Positions 23,592-35,605 are shown, numbered from the stretch's first letter. The stretch: DNA of 64,000 nucleotides from Primula veris (GCA_963682055.1 OY821742.1:32707060-32771059); one strand, 5' to 3'. The notes: a model not told the origin generated them from the letters alone. Program-made: numbers and translations.

Positions 23592-24748
23592 GACTACAAC
23601 AGGTTAAACCGACACTTTAGTTGTCTCACTTGACATTACTACTCATACATGAATACTATATTTATTCGTCTTGACTCCAAATACTTAACAAAATCTACGT
23701 CCCACCAAAAATTTCAAATTCCGCTAATCATACAACACAACATTCCGCACATTACGCGATAATCACAAAACTTGATAAAAGCTCGTTTTTCATGCTAATA
23801 ATTTATCAAGATTTCTAAGGTTCAAAATTATAGAGTACTGAAATATGAAGTCAACGCTTCAAGCGGAATCAAATTCGGAGTAAAAACGAAGGAGTTACAA
23901 ACGTTTGAAGTATAGCGAGAAAACTGCAAAATTGCCAGAACACGACCGATCGTTTTAGACAAAACGATCGATCGTTTTGGTCCAAATATTACCCGAGAGG
24001 TCAGAAAAAGTCAACCGGTCGTTTTTGACAAAACGACCGATCGTTTTGGTCAAAATATTACCCGAGAGGTCTGAAAAATACGACCAGTCGAAATAGGGAT
24101 ACGACCGATCGTTTTTTCCTACAGAAAAATAATGTTACAAAAACGTAAAATTTCTCAACACTTGTAAATTTCTTACATGGAACATATCATACAACTACAT
24201 TATTTTAGTCCACAACATATCAACATCCATTCGCATAAAATGTGCATTACCACACAAGTTAATAATTTGAAACACACTACATAAAACCATCAACTTCACA
24301 ATTCTCGCACTCTAATAGTTCGCTACTACTTGACATGCAAAGTTATACCTCATACACACTATATCAATCTTCACATGCATACAAAGAACACAAAAGTGCG
24401 AGGGATAACCCCTCACGATACGTTATCCTAAAGCATCCGAGCGTCCTCACATGCTCTAGAACTCCACATCGCTAAGGTATTCCTTCACACCTACCGACGA
24501 GAGGTCCACCCACTAGTTTGGCGAACCGGGATCAACAAGCGTCCTCATTCTCCCCAACTTGCCTCACATGTGGACTTTCCTTTCATCAACTACCACTAAA
24601 TTCTAGCTACATGTCTTAAGCTAAATGCAACCCCCGTTTTAGAAAAGGTTTGAGTTTTTAGAAAATGTTTTGTGAAAATGATACGATGGATCTTGGTCCA
24701 ATGGTTACCTATCTTCCCGTCGTCCCAAAGTATACAAGAACCTGTTTA
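23592..24748 (-). other. leader of gypsy-1 with cgatcggtcg module
   Basis: Non-coding leader between primer-binding site and gag. At 23930-24120 it contains five or more cgatcg/cgaccg words embedded in a repeated block (gaccgatcgttttggtc, then attacccgagaggtc). Upstream on the same strand, at 23820-23930, lies the companion block with gcttcaagcggaatcaaatt and cgaaggagttacaaacg. The same module occurs in gypsy-2 and, inverted, in the copia-3 LTRs. Confidence 0.85.
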
Positions 24749-24760
24749 GCTCTGATACCA
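24749..24760 (-). other. primer-binding site of gypsy-1
   Basis: gctctgatacca on the plus strand is tggtatcagagc on the element strand, complementary to the 3' end of initiator tRNA-Met, three bases from the LTR edge. Confidence 0.88.
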
Positions 24761-24763
24761 ACT

Positions 24764-26075
24764 TGTCAAACCCCAAATTCCGAAAACACGAACACAAGGC
24801 ATGACCTTTTTAAACAAAAGGAAAAAGAGTCTGCTGGTACAAAATTTAAGTTTTAAAAGAAAAAGACTTGCGAGCTAAAGGAACAATTAAAAAATTAAAT
24901 AAAAATGTTTGCCAAACGCGGCTACAAGACAAGAAGATTTAAAAAGATTTATAAAAGATAACAAACGAAAGTAGTTTGCCCGTAGGCTATAACCTCAAAA
25001 ACTAGTCTAAGTGAAAAGAAAGCAACTGAAAGAAGCCCCGAGCCCATGCGATACTTCGCTAATCCTACAATCCGAAAGTGCCAACCTAAGTTGTACCTGA
25101 AAGACAAAACTGTAACGGTGAGTCCCACGCACATACATAGACGGGACGGCACCACACAAGATAAATAAATCACAAGGCCTCGGCCAATAATATTAAACCA
25201 TTCAATTATCACGTTTTCATATGTCACTTTAACGTAATTCAACAAAACACGTAAGCATAGGTACTAGATTCACAACTAGCCAAACAAGTCCAACAACATA
25301 AAATCTCATTCAGGCATTTTAACAAACACCTTGAATGCATAAACTACAATTCATTTTTATTCATTATAAATTCACCAAATTTCATCAACAACTATGATTT
25401 CTCATAATCAACTCATAAAAATACGCAAACCCATCTATTCTCATTAATTCGAAATTAATAAGTCTAATTTCTGAACTTCTACAATTCAAATAAGTGAATT
25501 AAAGGTGTAACAAATAAAACCCAATTAACAATTTAAGAACATAATTGAGATAAAAGGAAAAAACCCCCAATTTAAAATAAATGCAAGACCTAACCCTGAC
25601 ATACACCCTCGTCTAGTCGCAATGCATAACCCATGTTAACTTAGTGCGTAGAGAAGATGATTCCAGTAAGAACCCGCTAACGTGGTTTCTTCTTTTTCTT
25701 CCTAAGATTTGGAATCTCACTTTTCTCTCTTGTTTTTAGTTTTTCTGCTTTGAAAGTGGGCTGAATTGAAGATGTTCAAACTGTTTTGAGAGAGTTTGTG
25801 GAAGCGAACTATTTGGTCCCCAAAGTTTTAAAAGTTAACTCATGATCCAGAAATATTATTTTACTACTCAAAAATAACACATCATTAGAAACAAATCTAT
25901 TGAATCCTTTTTATTTGTAAAATTAGTAACAGGTTTTTAAAATAAAGTTTTTCGGAAGAGTTTCGGTTCTTGGTTAAAAATTAGTCGAGTGACCGGTTTT
26001 TGGTAAAATTTGTATAAAACGTTTTTGGATAAATTAAAACATAAATAAAATCATTTATAAAAATACGGGATGTTA
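24764..26075 (-). repeat. 5' LTR of gypsy-1, internally deleted
   Basis: Matches 16648-18468 except for a deletion of about 500 bp near 25160 that removes the three tandem units. It ends GATGTTA at 26075; its terminal CA was displaced by the solo LTR and reappears at 27962-27963. Confidence 0.9.
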
Positions 26076-27956
26076 TGTCACGTCCCAAATTCCATAAACA
26101 CGGATATCGAGGCATGACCTTTTTAAAGAAAAGAAAAACGAAACCTGTTGGTATAAAATTTAAAATTTTAAAAAGCAAAAATACTTGCGAGCTAAATGAA
26201 CAATTAAACAATAAATAAAATGCTTGCCAAACGCGGCTACACGACCAAAAGGTTTTAACAAAATTATATAAGAGGAACTAAACAAATGCAATTTGCCCGT
26301 AGGCTACAATATCAAAACTGTTCTAAAATAAAAAGAAAGCCAAAGCCCCGAACCCATGTGATGCATTCCAATGGCTCCTATCTAAACGCCTCAACCTATA
26401 ATGTACCTGAAATACAAAATTGTAACGGTGAGTCCCACACACTTAACTAGACGGGACGGCACCACCAACACCGTCACTCCATCCCATAAATGCAAGAGCT
26501 CACAAATTCTACAACTACGATAATCGACGTATAAGAAGAAATATAATGACATTCTACAACTACGATAAATTAAATACTCATCGACAGCATACATGGACCT
26601 CTCACGCCACCTACGCCAGTCCGTAAGGTAGGTCATTCCCTATCCCTTCGGCCGTCTTCTGTCCCCAGAATTAGGGAGAGACAGAGACCATTGCAACATA
26701 AAAGTAGATTTATAGTGCGCACTTGGACCTCTCACGCCACTCGTCCCAGTCCGTAAGACGAGTCATTTCCTATCCCTTCGGCCGTCTTATGCCCCCGGAA
26801 TTAAGGAGAGAAATAGACCATTGCTAACAATAAAATAAATATAGTGCACACTGGGACCTTTCATGCCACCTACCCCAGTCCGTAAGGTAGGTCATTCCCT
26901 ATCCCCTCGGCTGTCTTCTGTCCCCGGAATTAGGGAGAGACAGAGACCATTGCCACTACAGCTAAATCAGAAGGCCTCGGCCAATAATATAAAATCATCC
27001 AATTAACACAATCTCATACGTATAAATATTAAGGCCTCAGACAATAATATAATACTATTCAAATAACACCATCTCATACGTCACTTAACGTAATACAACA
27101 TAACATATAACCACATGTACTAAATTCACAACTAGCCAAATGACATAACAATATAAAATCACTTTCAGGCATTTTAACAAACACCTTGTATGCATAAACT
27201 ACAATTCACCATTATTCAACATAAATTTATCCAATATCATCAATAATTATATAATCACATAATCAACGCATAAAACATGCAAACCCATCCATAATCTCAT
27301 TAATCCGAAATTAATATAACTAACTCATCAATTTCTCCCATTCAAATAAGTGAATAAAACTTACAACAAATAAACCCAATTAACAAATTAAGAACATATT
27401 TAAGATAAAAGGCAAAAACCCCCAATTTAAAATAACTGTAATACCTAATCCTAACATACACACTCGTCTAGTCGCAATGGATAACCCCCGTTACCTTAAA
27501 GCGTAGAGGAGATGCTTTCGGTATGAACCCGCTAACGGTGTTTTCCTCTTCTTCTTCTTCTTCTTCTTTCTTTTCTCTCTTTTCTCTCTTTTTCTCTCTT
27601 CCTTTTGGGCTGATTTTAGGTTTAAGGTTTTAAAAAAGTGGCTGAAAAGTGTTTAGAAAAACTGTTTTGAGATAGTTTGTGGTAACGAACTATTTGGTTC
27701 CCAAAGTTTAAAACTTAACTCTAAATCCAAAAATATAGTTTTACTACTCAAAAATAACAAATTTTTAGAAACAAATCTATTGGGTTCTTTTTATTTATAA
27801 AATTAGTAACAGGTTTTTAAAATAAAGTTTTTTGAAGAGTTTCGGTTTTTGGCTAAACATTAGTCGAGTGACCGGTTTTTGGTAAAATTTGAATAAAACG
27901 TTTTTGGATAAATTAAATCATAAATAAAACCACTTATAAAAATACGGGATGTTACA
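26076..27956 (-). mobile_element. solo LTR inserted 2 bp inside the edge of gypsy-1
   Basis: 1881 bp, TGTCACGTCCC to GATGTTACA, related to the gypsy-1 LTRs with the same three-unit repeat (about 26590-26955). TSD tgtta at 26071-26075 and 27957-27961 is perfect. After the second tgtta come ca and ttata, the missing end of gypsy-1 and its own TSD, so the order of events is unambiguous. Confidence 0.93.
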
Positions 27957-27968
27957 TGTTACATTATA

Positions 27969-28948
27969 TCTCATAGTAACCAGTTCCCAACTCAAGAAGG
28001 GTACTCCTTCTTGGCAATTTTGTCGTGATTTCCCCGTTCACTTTTAAATTTTAGAATCTTTTATATTTCCATTTAACGACACTACATCAAGTCATCAACT
28101 ATTACCATATTCTCTTGTTACTTAAGTACTATGGAACTCAATTGGTTCTGTGCAATAGAGTTTGGCTGTAGCTTCCATTAGTTACCTTTTGGCTTGTTTG
28201 GTTGCTAGCTTTTAAGCAAATAAGGTCAACTTTTGAAGGTTGAAAAAAAAAAATCGGTTCATCCAGCTTATTGCTTCTTGATCTTTTAGACGAAGAACCA
28301 CAATTTTAACCTGTTCAACCAATTCCCATCCATTGTTTAAGCGAAAACAAAAATGACGATCTGAAAAGCTGCAACCAATTAAGCCTTTCTGTGCTGTTCT
28401 GAAGAAGCATATATACTTTTTGTAATTATCACATCTTGTTGTATGGCTTGCGACTTCAAATTTGAAAGCTAGGATAAACTTGTTTTGGTTGACCTAGCTG
28501 CCATCTTGTCAAAAATATTTGTTAGTTCATTTTAACCAGATGTTTCTGTCAATGCTCAGAAGCATATAACAGCTCACAAATTATGTATTTCTGTTAACTG
28601 ATCGGGGAATGTTGATTATTAAACTTGTATTTCAGATGTTCTTGGTGATAGAAAAACAGTTTGCACAGCGAAAAAAACGTGTCCAGATTCTTAGTTTTAG
28701 TATGTACGTATATTATCAATTAAATCATGTTTTACCGTATAGGTTTAGATCATACCGAATAACAGAAGGGAACAGATGGCGACTGTGATGAAACAGATTC
28801 GCCTCAACTCTTCTACCATATTCCTGAACTAGCATCTTGCTTTTTGAAAGAGGGTGGGCTCTTTCTTTCTTTAGACAATCTCAAAATATAGTTTTGAAAA
28901 ACTTATTCTGCCAAGAAAATGGACGTGCTATATGTAGGATAAGCTAGG
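27969..28948. other. unrecognised non-coding stretch
   Basis: No convincing reading frame. Composition (T-rich, few repeats) resembles intron or UTR sequence of a plant gene, but no exon can be supported. Confidence 0.4.
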
Positions 28949-28952
28949 CACT

Positions 28953-29895
28953 TGTCGGCTGATTAGCATAGAGCTCCTTAAAAAAAATTCGTGCTTAAAA
29001 ACCGAGATATACACGATCAATTTAAATCGTGATTTATTCCACTAAATATCACGACTGATCTCTCTACCATAATCCGAATATCCAATTCGTTTCAATTGTC
29101 AAACATATTTATTATCTCCCCACGTAAAGATTAATCAGATACTCATTTATTAAATTAAATCACTGATTGATTTCTTATTTAATAAAGGTATTATCTCTAA
29201 CTCCGTCCGCTTAACTTATTTGTCGTGTCGGATTATAAATCCACCTGCAGGGTTTACACGAACAAAACTTATAAGCTTCCTCAAGTGAGTATCATCAATC
29301 TCTTACGAGACGTGAATTTCTTTTATTACTAATAAACATTGATACGAATAATGCTGTCATCCAACTCATTAACTTTATTGACTTGTGACGAATCTCACCA
29401 TGTATAAATCAAAATGACAAACACATCCATACATGTCTAAATAGAAATATAGTAATTATGAGCATAAACAATAACCATGACCACGGGTTATAAATCATTT
29501 TGTCTAGTCAATCACCAAATGATTATTTCGTAACAGTCCTGTTTAATACACACAAAGTGCACTAGTAAATAGAGTTGGAATTTATCCATTCTCTGTAGTC
29601 AAGACAGATCTACTAAAACCACGTACTACAACTCTACTGATGGTGTGTACATTTCCATCTAAAGTTGTAAACATATAACTTATATTCTATTAGAACCGAC
29701 AGTTTAATCTTCCGTGTATAATATGTACTCTACACACTAGACCATCTACTAAATAGAATAATAGATACTTATTTAGTCATTTAAACAATAATGATAAATA
29801 ACAATTGCTCATATTATTTTCATTAAATAGCTCAATTCAAAACATTGTCAAATATAATTCAAAAAACAAGCATGTCTTTTAGTATATTTCTAACA
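28953..29895 (-). mobile_element. probable copia solo LTR
   Basis: On the minus strand the block starts TGTTAGAAATATACT and ends CAGCCGACA, giving TG..CA ends and about 943 bp without coding sequence. The word cactt occurs at both edges (28949-28953 and 29894-29898) but overlaps the ends, so the exact boundary and TSD are uncertain. Flanking sequence differs in character from the block. Confidence 0.45.
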
Positions 29896-32340
29896 CTTGG
29901 AATCTGGTTCATGGTTGGTCTTGTTTTCCGATACAAAGAAATTGTGTTGAGAATTGAGATAACTTATTTTCCGACTGTTTTGCCAATGCATGAGACTATG
30001 TACTGTTGGTGTTGTAAGCTTCTGTGTATGATGTACATATTTGTGATTTTTCTCTTTCTTGCAAGAGGCATTGGGTATGCCTCGAATTTCTTTGGCCGGA
30101 ACTTGCCATGTAGTGAAGAATATTGGCAAGGTGTATATCATTCTGATGTTTTTGTTAGTGCTCATAGGCATATTGATTAAGAACTACAGGTCGTTCTCTT
30201 TAGAAACCAAAGAAAAGTAAATAACAAGCTACGTCTTTCTGCTGCCTGATAGAAAAGTGTTGGATTGTTGTGGTGTTTTCTTTTCAATAAGAGGACTGTA
30301 AAGTTCTTCCAATAGAACCTTGTACAAATGCGTCTAAATAAAAAAAAAATTGCCAAGAGTTTTCCCTATATGGTGTATGATTATGCACTTGGTGTTATTA
30401 GAGTGTGTTTGTGTATTTACAAGATTTTGTATTCTCGGAACTTGTATTACTAAGTAAACTTGGTTGTGCTTGACCAGAAATGTATATCATGTAATGTAAT
30501 CTCAATGGAAAATTCTATTCTGGGGATTTTTGTCTTCATGGTGGGGGATTTTTTTAAATTCCTGGTCCTAATCAAACCGTAATGCGGATCTAATTTTTGA
30601 ACTTTGGCTTACTGATTGTTTTCAGTGTTAAAATTGTGATGATATGATAACTTTAGGAACGTATGATGCAAGTGTTATCTTCCTTACCGATAACTATTAC
30701 TCCCGACGCTCTACGAATATTTTACTCCATATAATGAAATAAGGCATGGAGTGTCTGAATTTTCCAATTAAATAAAACCTGCACTAATAGAATAAAAAAA
30801 GTTCTGGAACTTTTTTGAGGAAAGTTGAATTAAGGTACCTTAACAAACCTTAACAGTTTTTTTTTTTACATAATAGTACTGTTATGTAACAAAATCTTGT
30901 AACGGTAGCTTTATATTTTGGAAATGAAGATACCAGACCTTACCTGCGAATTTTAGCTAAGTACCTAAAATCTGCCCGGTACCACAAACAATACCTCTTG
31001 ATCCCTCGTCTTCGGCTAACAGGCCTTGATGAATTCTAAACCACAGTACCAGAAAAGATTACCCTGTTACCAAATAATGGAGGTCACTTTTCTCCTAGAT
31101 AACTTAGTGATTTAACAAGTAAAAAGAATTAGAAAATAACGAATTTATGAAAGAAACTTAAGAATTTAGGAGAAAAGAAGTAAAAGACCTGGTATAAAAG
31201 AAGGTTTCATTATTCAATACTCACTTCATAATCTGCTTCTGAGCAAAACAAGAGTTTAAATATTAAAACGAAGTTAACTCTAATACGTTATACGCGTTTA
31301 GGCTTCCTAACAATAGCCTGGTCCCAACCTTTTATTCACGATAAATAAATGAAAAGTCCGTGTAAAATAGTAAATAAAGAAGTCTTTATCACCAACGTTT
31401 ACTTTATAGTTTATACAGTCGGGTATGGAGCTGAAACTAGAGAAACAAAACAAAAATTTGTATCTGTTGCAGATTTCCTGTCGTTCTATTCAAAATTATC
31501 TTATACAAATCAATCAAACAGAAATTAAATATCAAAGTGAAATTCTGGTTATATCTAACAGTTCTTCCTTTCCTTTTATACCAAGCTTGGTGCAGTTGAA
31601 AAAGGCAAAAGACTACGATTAAGATTCATGGTTTTGACAAATAACGATTTCAGTAGTCAGTTTATGATTAGAAATTACACAGCAAAACTATAGATGAGAT
31701 GCAGCTTAGGACTAGTCAGTTCTCAAAAACAACATTGTTTTGATGATTCGGTGTTTGATAGTCTCTCACATATGTTATTTGTCTCCGTCTGTTTCTTTCA
31801 ACCTGTACAAAAACATATTCTCTCACCGAACATTCTCCCCCCCTGATTGTTCACCAACTCCACTAACAAGTTAATTGGATGTTTTAAAAAACCCTAACAA
31901 AACAAGATTGATTCGCAAGAAAAGATCAAGTTTCTCTAACATTGATGAACTATATACTATATATTTGATGTTCTCGAAAACTCTAATGTGATAAAAATGA
32001 TTCCCACGGTAAAAAGTTTTTCCTACACTGATGAACTATATATATGTTAAGAGTGTTTTCAGAACCCCATTAAAACAGAAAGGAAAAATTACCAAATAAA
32101 ACCACTTTTGAAACTATATTCACAAACACAGACCAGAGTCAGACATATATTCCCTGAAACATATATCACACTTATATACTTAAGGCAAGCTAAGGAATAG
32201 TTCTCTCTCTTTTTTCTGCTTTTGCAAACCCGGGAATTATTCCCTTCTTTCTCCAGACCATGTCAACCGTGACCATCACCACCGACACGCCAGCCATCAA
32301 CCGCCACTGCTGCCAGAAATTTATATTACCAACCTCTTTT
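29896..32340. other. unrecognised non-coding stretch
   Basis: No supported gene. A frame at 29845-30180 is hydrophobic and resembles no family I know, and it starts inside the putative LTR. Two near copies of gatgaactatata (about 31945 and 32030) form a weak direct repeat. Confidence 0.4.
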
Positions 32341-33094
32341 TGCACTCTCTCTTTTTCCCGTCAATTGGAGGATTTTGATTGATTTAATCATTTTGAGAAT
32401 GATTGTTATTTTCTACACTGTAGTTATGGTTCTTCTCAACTCTATCCTTCAATTGATTTTGTCAATTAAAGATATATTGATCAATCCTTAGCATCTCCAT
32501 GTTCTTATATACAAATTTTAAACATAATTTAAGTCTCATAAATAAAAAGACATGTATGACATGTATAAATAACCATCTCCATTGCCATAATTTCAACACA
32601 ACAAGTCAAATAGCAGTTTATTTCTAAATCTGAATCCATAATTAAGCTTGTATTCAGAGACATCCCTGCATCAAACTCTAGGTCGCTTGGCACAAGTCAA
32701 GCGCTCTACTTTCTGGCCAGAGTCTCTAACTTGACTAAGCAAGCTAGAGTTTGATACATGAACGTCTCTGAATACGAGATTAATTTGGGGTTCAGATTTA
32801 GAAATTAACTGCTATTTGACTTTTGGACATTGTGGTGTTGAAATTATGTCAATAGAGATGGTTATTTATACATATCATACAAATCTTTTTTTTTTTCATG
32901 AGACTTTGATTATGTTTTCCATTTGCATATAAGGACTGGGAGATGCTAATGATTAGTCAATTTTATTAATTGACAAAATCATTTAAAGGATAGAGTTGAA
33001 AATAATCATAACGGTAGTGTTGAAAAGAACAATGATTCTCATATTGATTAACTTAATCAAAATCCTCCGACTAACGGGAAAAAGAGATGGTGCA
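32341..33094. repeat. long imperfect hairpin (inverted repeat, arms about 360 bp)
   Basis: Arm 1 (32341-32701) and arm 2 (32730-33094) are imperfect reverse complements from tgcactctctctttttcccg against cgggaaaaagagatggtgca inward to a loop of about 28 bp. Matching landmarks include ctctgaata/tattcagag and atcaaactcta/tagagtttgat near the loop. No open reading frame. It could be a fold-back transposon or a source of long double-stranded RNA. Confidence 0.85.
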
Positions 33095-33629
33095 TTAGAC
33101 TCCGTTTTGCATCAACTTTTTTTGGTCAAAAAGCTTTTTTTTAGAATGCAACCGTAAGAAAGCTTGATTACAAAAAGTTGGTTAGTGCATTTGGAAAAAT
33201 ATTTTTAAAAAGACTTCAGATTTTAACTTTTTGTAAATTAATTCAAAATGATGAAATTATCATGCTAAAAGTAGCATATTTCGCATCAATTTCTTTTTTT
33301 AGCATAAACTATATAGTTGTGCTATCAAAAATATATAGTATTTATTTAAAACTACGAAATTGATGCCGGAAAAGCTAAAAAAATCCAAAAAAAAACACAG
33401 AAGTTTGATTTTGAAGCTTTTAGTACTATTATAGCCAAAATCTAGCCTTTTAAAATCCATAAAAGTTAACATACCAAAACACGATGCTTTTTCTCACAAC
33501 CCTAACCAGTTTACCAGTAACGTGGTAACTTTTTGTTGGATTGCATACTGAAAAATAGTAGATGAGTTTCATGAAATCCTCTTTTTTTTCCGGTAATAAG
33601 TTTCATCCAATCCTTTTTTTTTTTCCGAT
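33095..33629. other. gene-free AT-rich spacer between two inverted repeats
   Basis: Contains no supported gene; T-runs near 33120 and 33580-33630. Confidence 0.5.
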
Positions 33630-34042
33630 AATTAAGTATATATGGACAAAAAAAATGACCTAACCCAAGATATAACCATGACACCAACTACTAAAATGCA
33701 AAAATATGCGTATCAACTTTGAGATTAAATCTATATCAAACTCATATTTGTTAGGAGAAAAACCCCAATTTGCAAACCTAGAAAACGAATGTACAAACCT
33801 TCCTAAAGCTATGGGCAAAAAGGGATGAAAAAACTCAAAAGAAATAGTAGTTTAATATAAGTTATATCGCCATAGCAATTCAGAGCCAACATAGCGACAA
33901 CAAGCATACTCTATCATACTCAAAACAAGATTACACAAGAAATCACGATTGATCACAACAAAGTGACATATTATTCAGAACAACTGCTTACAAAACACAC
34001 CACTTCTCTAAACTACTAAATATTAAATGATATCACCATTTG

Positions 34043-34044
<2 letters not shown>

Positions 34045-34075
<31 letters not shown>
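34045..34075. repeat. 31-base G homopolymer
   Basis: An uninterrupted run of 31 G just after the stop of the minus-strand ORF. The other arm has no such run, so it arose after the duplication. Run length in an assembly is error-prone. Confidence 0.8.
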
Positions 34076-34078
<3 letters not shown>

Positions 34079-34080
34079 TC

Positions 34081-34428
34081 TCATTCTTCATCTGAAGTCT
34101 CTGAAAAGTCGGAATCACAAGCAGGAGGGAGTAGCAACTCAGCCTTGCCCATGAGACGGTAGAGTTTCTCCAAAAGCTCATCAATGTCAAAAACATAGCA
34201 CCACACATCATCTCCACTGATAAACCCATTATCAAATCCAAAACAGAGCAAGTTAGCCTGACTTGTAGCCTTAGCAGTATAGTTTTTACAAATGTTCAAC
34301 CTTCTCAAATACAAAACAGGTCTGGATGTAGTGTGAGCTTGAGGTATTATGTTGTTAATATCTTCTTCTATCACTGCTATATCTTGAAAGACAAGATAAA
34401 TTTCCAAAGAGGTGTCGTTATTGTCCAT
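34081..34428 (-). CDS. hypothetical acidic 115-residue protein
   Basis: One uninterrupted frame from MDNNDTSLEIYLVFQDIAV to a C-terminal FSETSDEE. I do not recognise a family. Visible traits: many Asp/Glu, a conserved middle FGFDNGFISGDDVWCYVFDI and a leucine/arginine stretch LYLRRLNICKN; no signal peptide, membrane segment or zinc motif. A diverged copy lies in the other arm (34537-34916), about three quarters identical by eye over about 100 residues, with most of its frame also open. The start is the ATG beside the central TATA-like run. It may be a real small gene, or an exon captured by a fold-back element. Confidence 0.45.
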   Translation of the reverse strand: MDNNDTSLEIYLVFQDIAVIEEDINNIIPQAHTTSRPVLYLRRLNICKNYTAKATSQANLLCFGFDNGFISGDDVWCYVFDIDELLEKLYRLMGKAELLLPPACDSDFSETSDEE

Positions 34429-34536
34429 AGTGCTTTTGCATGCTGAAGAACTTCAGGATTAACCTCCTTTGCATGCCTTTACTATTTTATATATAAATGA
34501 GCTTAATCCTAAAGTTCTTCGACATGCAAAGGCACT
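34429..34536. promoter_or_regulatory. possible divergent core promoter between the two ORF copies
   Basis: A 108-bp segment separates the two outward-facing ATGs. It contains ttatatataaa (about 34487-34497), a near-symmetric TATA-like word usable on either strand. Role inferred from position only. Confidence 0.3.
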
Positions 34537-34916
34537 ATGGAGAATAACGGCCCCTCTTTTTACAAATTTATCTTGTGTTTCGAGATATTGCAGTGAGAAA
34601 AGAAGATATTAACAACCTAATAATTCAAACACACACTATATCCAGAACTGATTTGTATTTGAGAAGGTTGAACAGGTGTGAAAACTATGCTGCTAAGACT
34701 AGAAGGCAGGCTAACTTGCTCCGGTTTGGATTTGATAATGGGTTTATTAGTGAAGATGATGTGTGGTTCTATGTTTTTGACATTGATGAGCTGTTGAAGA
34801 AACACTACCGTCTCATGGGGAAGGCCGCGCTGCAACTCCCCCGTGCTTGTGATTCCGAATTTTCAGAGACTTCAGATGAAGAGGGAGATACCCTTCCCAA
34901 ATGGTGGCGACATTAA
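34537..34916 (+). pseudogene. frameshifted second copy of the unknown protein
   Basis: ATG at 34537 matches the start of the minus-strand copy (MENNGPSF), but a 2-base gain in a T/A run shifts the frame and leads to TGA at about 34594. From about 34578 the original frame is open again (FRDIAVRKEDINNL to SETSDEE) and runs past the other copy's stop to DTLPKWWRH. An internal methionine at 34575 could still start it. The long conserved open frame after the shift suggests the damage is recent or the downstream start is used. Confidence 0.5.
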
Positions 34917-35548
34917 TATTTAGTAGTTTAGAGAAGTGTGTTTTGTAAGCATTTGTTCTGAATATGATGTCAGTTTGTTGTGATCAGTAGTACTTTCTTG
35001 TGTAATCTTGTTTTGAGTATGCTAGTATGCGCTTGTTGTCGCTATGTTGGCTCTAAATTGTTATGGAGATATAACTTATATTACGCTACTATTTGTTTTG
35101 AGTTTTTTCATCCCCTTTTGCCCATAACTTTAAGAAGGTTTGTACAATATTCCTTTTCTAAGTTTGCAAATTGGGGTGTTTCTCCTAACAAATATGAGTT
35201 TGATATTTTGATTTAATCTCCAAGTTCAAACGCATAGTTTTGCATTTTTATAGTTGGTGTCATGGTTGTATCTTGGGTTATGTCATTTTGTGTGTGTCAA
35301 TATATACTTACTTACAGAAGAGTTAAAAGCGCAAACAAAATCTAGTTCTGCAGCTTGTGTGAGAATGACGCGTAGTCGAATTTCTACAACTGGAAGTAGA
35401 ATATGATTGTGAAGTGTATAAGAAAGATTAATATTTATATTTATTAAACATATGGTTAGTTTTACTTTTATAAGAAAAATATCAACTTAGACAAATTTTA
35501 CTAAATGTTGATCATTAAACATTTGTGATATATACTTAGAACTCTTAG

Positions 35549-35605
35549 CCCATTTGTGATACTGGCCCCATTTGTGATACTGGCCCCATTTGTGATATAT
35601 AGTTA
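35549..35605. repeat. short tandem repeat cccatttgtgatactggc
   Basis: Three units of about 22 bp (cccatttgtgatactggc and variants) just upstream of the LTR element at 35662. Confidence 0.8.

Larger units (their letters stand above)
16648..26075 (-). mobile_element. gypsy-1: chromodomain Ty3/gypsy element (Tekay-like)
   Basis: Minus-strand order: 5' LTR (24764-26075, its last two bases at 27962-27963), PBS, leader, gag, protease, RT, RNase H, integrase, chromodomain, polypurine tract, 3' LTR (16648-18468). TSD ttata lies at 16643-16647 and at 27964-27968, the latter displaced by the solo LTR 26076-27956. The coding region is broken by many stops and frameshifts, so the element is dead. The C-terminal chromodomain and the gggacgaaattc tract next to the 3' LTR support a chromovirus of the Tekay type. 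Confidence 0.92.
33630..35317. repeat. 1.7-kb inverted duplication carrying an unknown ORF in each arm
   Basis: The left arm (about 33630-34465) and right arm (about 34500-35317) are reverse complements: aacccaagatataaccatga pairs with tcatggttgtatcttgggtt, and the inner ends pair around ccatagtgc/gcactatgg. The centre is about 40 bp with a TATA-like run. Each arm carries the same reading frame starting near the centre and reading outward. The arms differ by scattered substitutions and small indels plus a G-run in the left arm. No TSD or transposon end is evident. Confidence 0.88.

Noticed and set aside
29845..30180. 111-residue hydrophobic plus-strand frame
   Set aside because: It starts inside the putative solo LTR, has no recognisable motif and no conserved partner in the window; random open frame is the simpler reading.
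32341..33094. Hairpin as a microRNA gene
   Set aside because: Arms of about 360 bp are far longer than a typical plant MIR stem-loop, and no single conserved 21-nt duplex can be pointed to. Kept as a repeat only.
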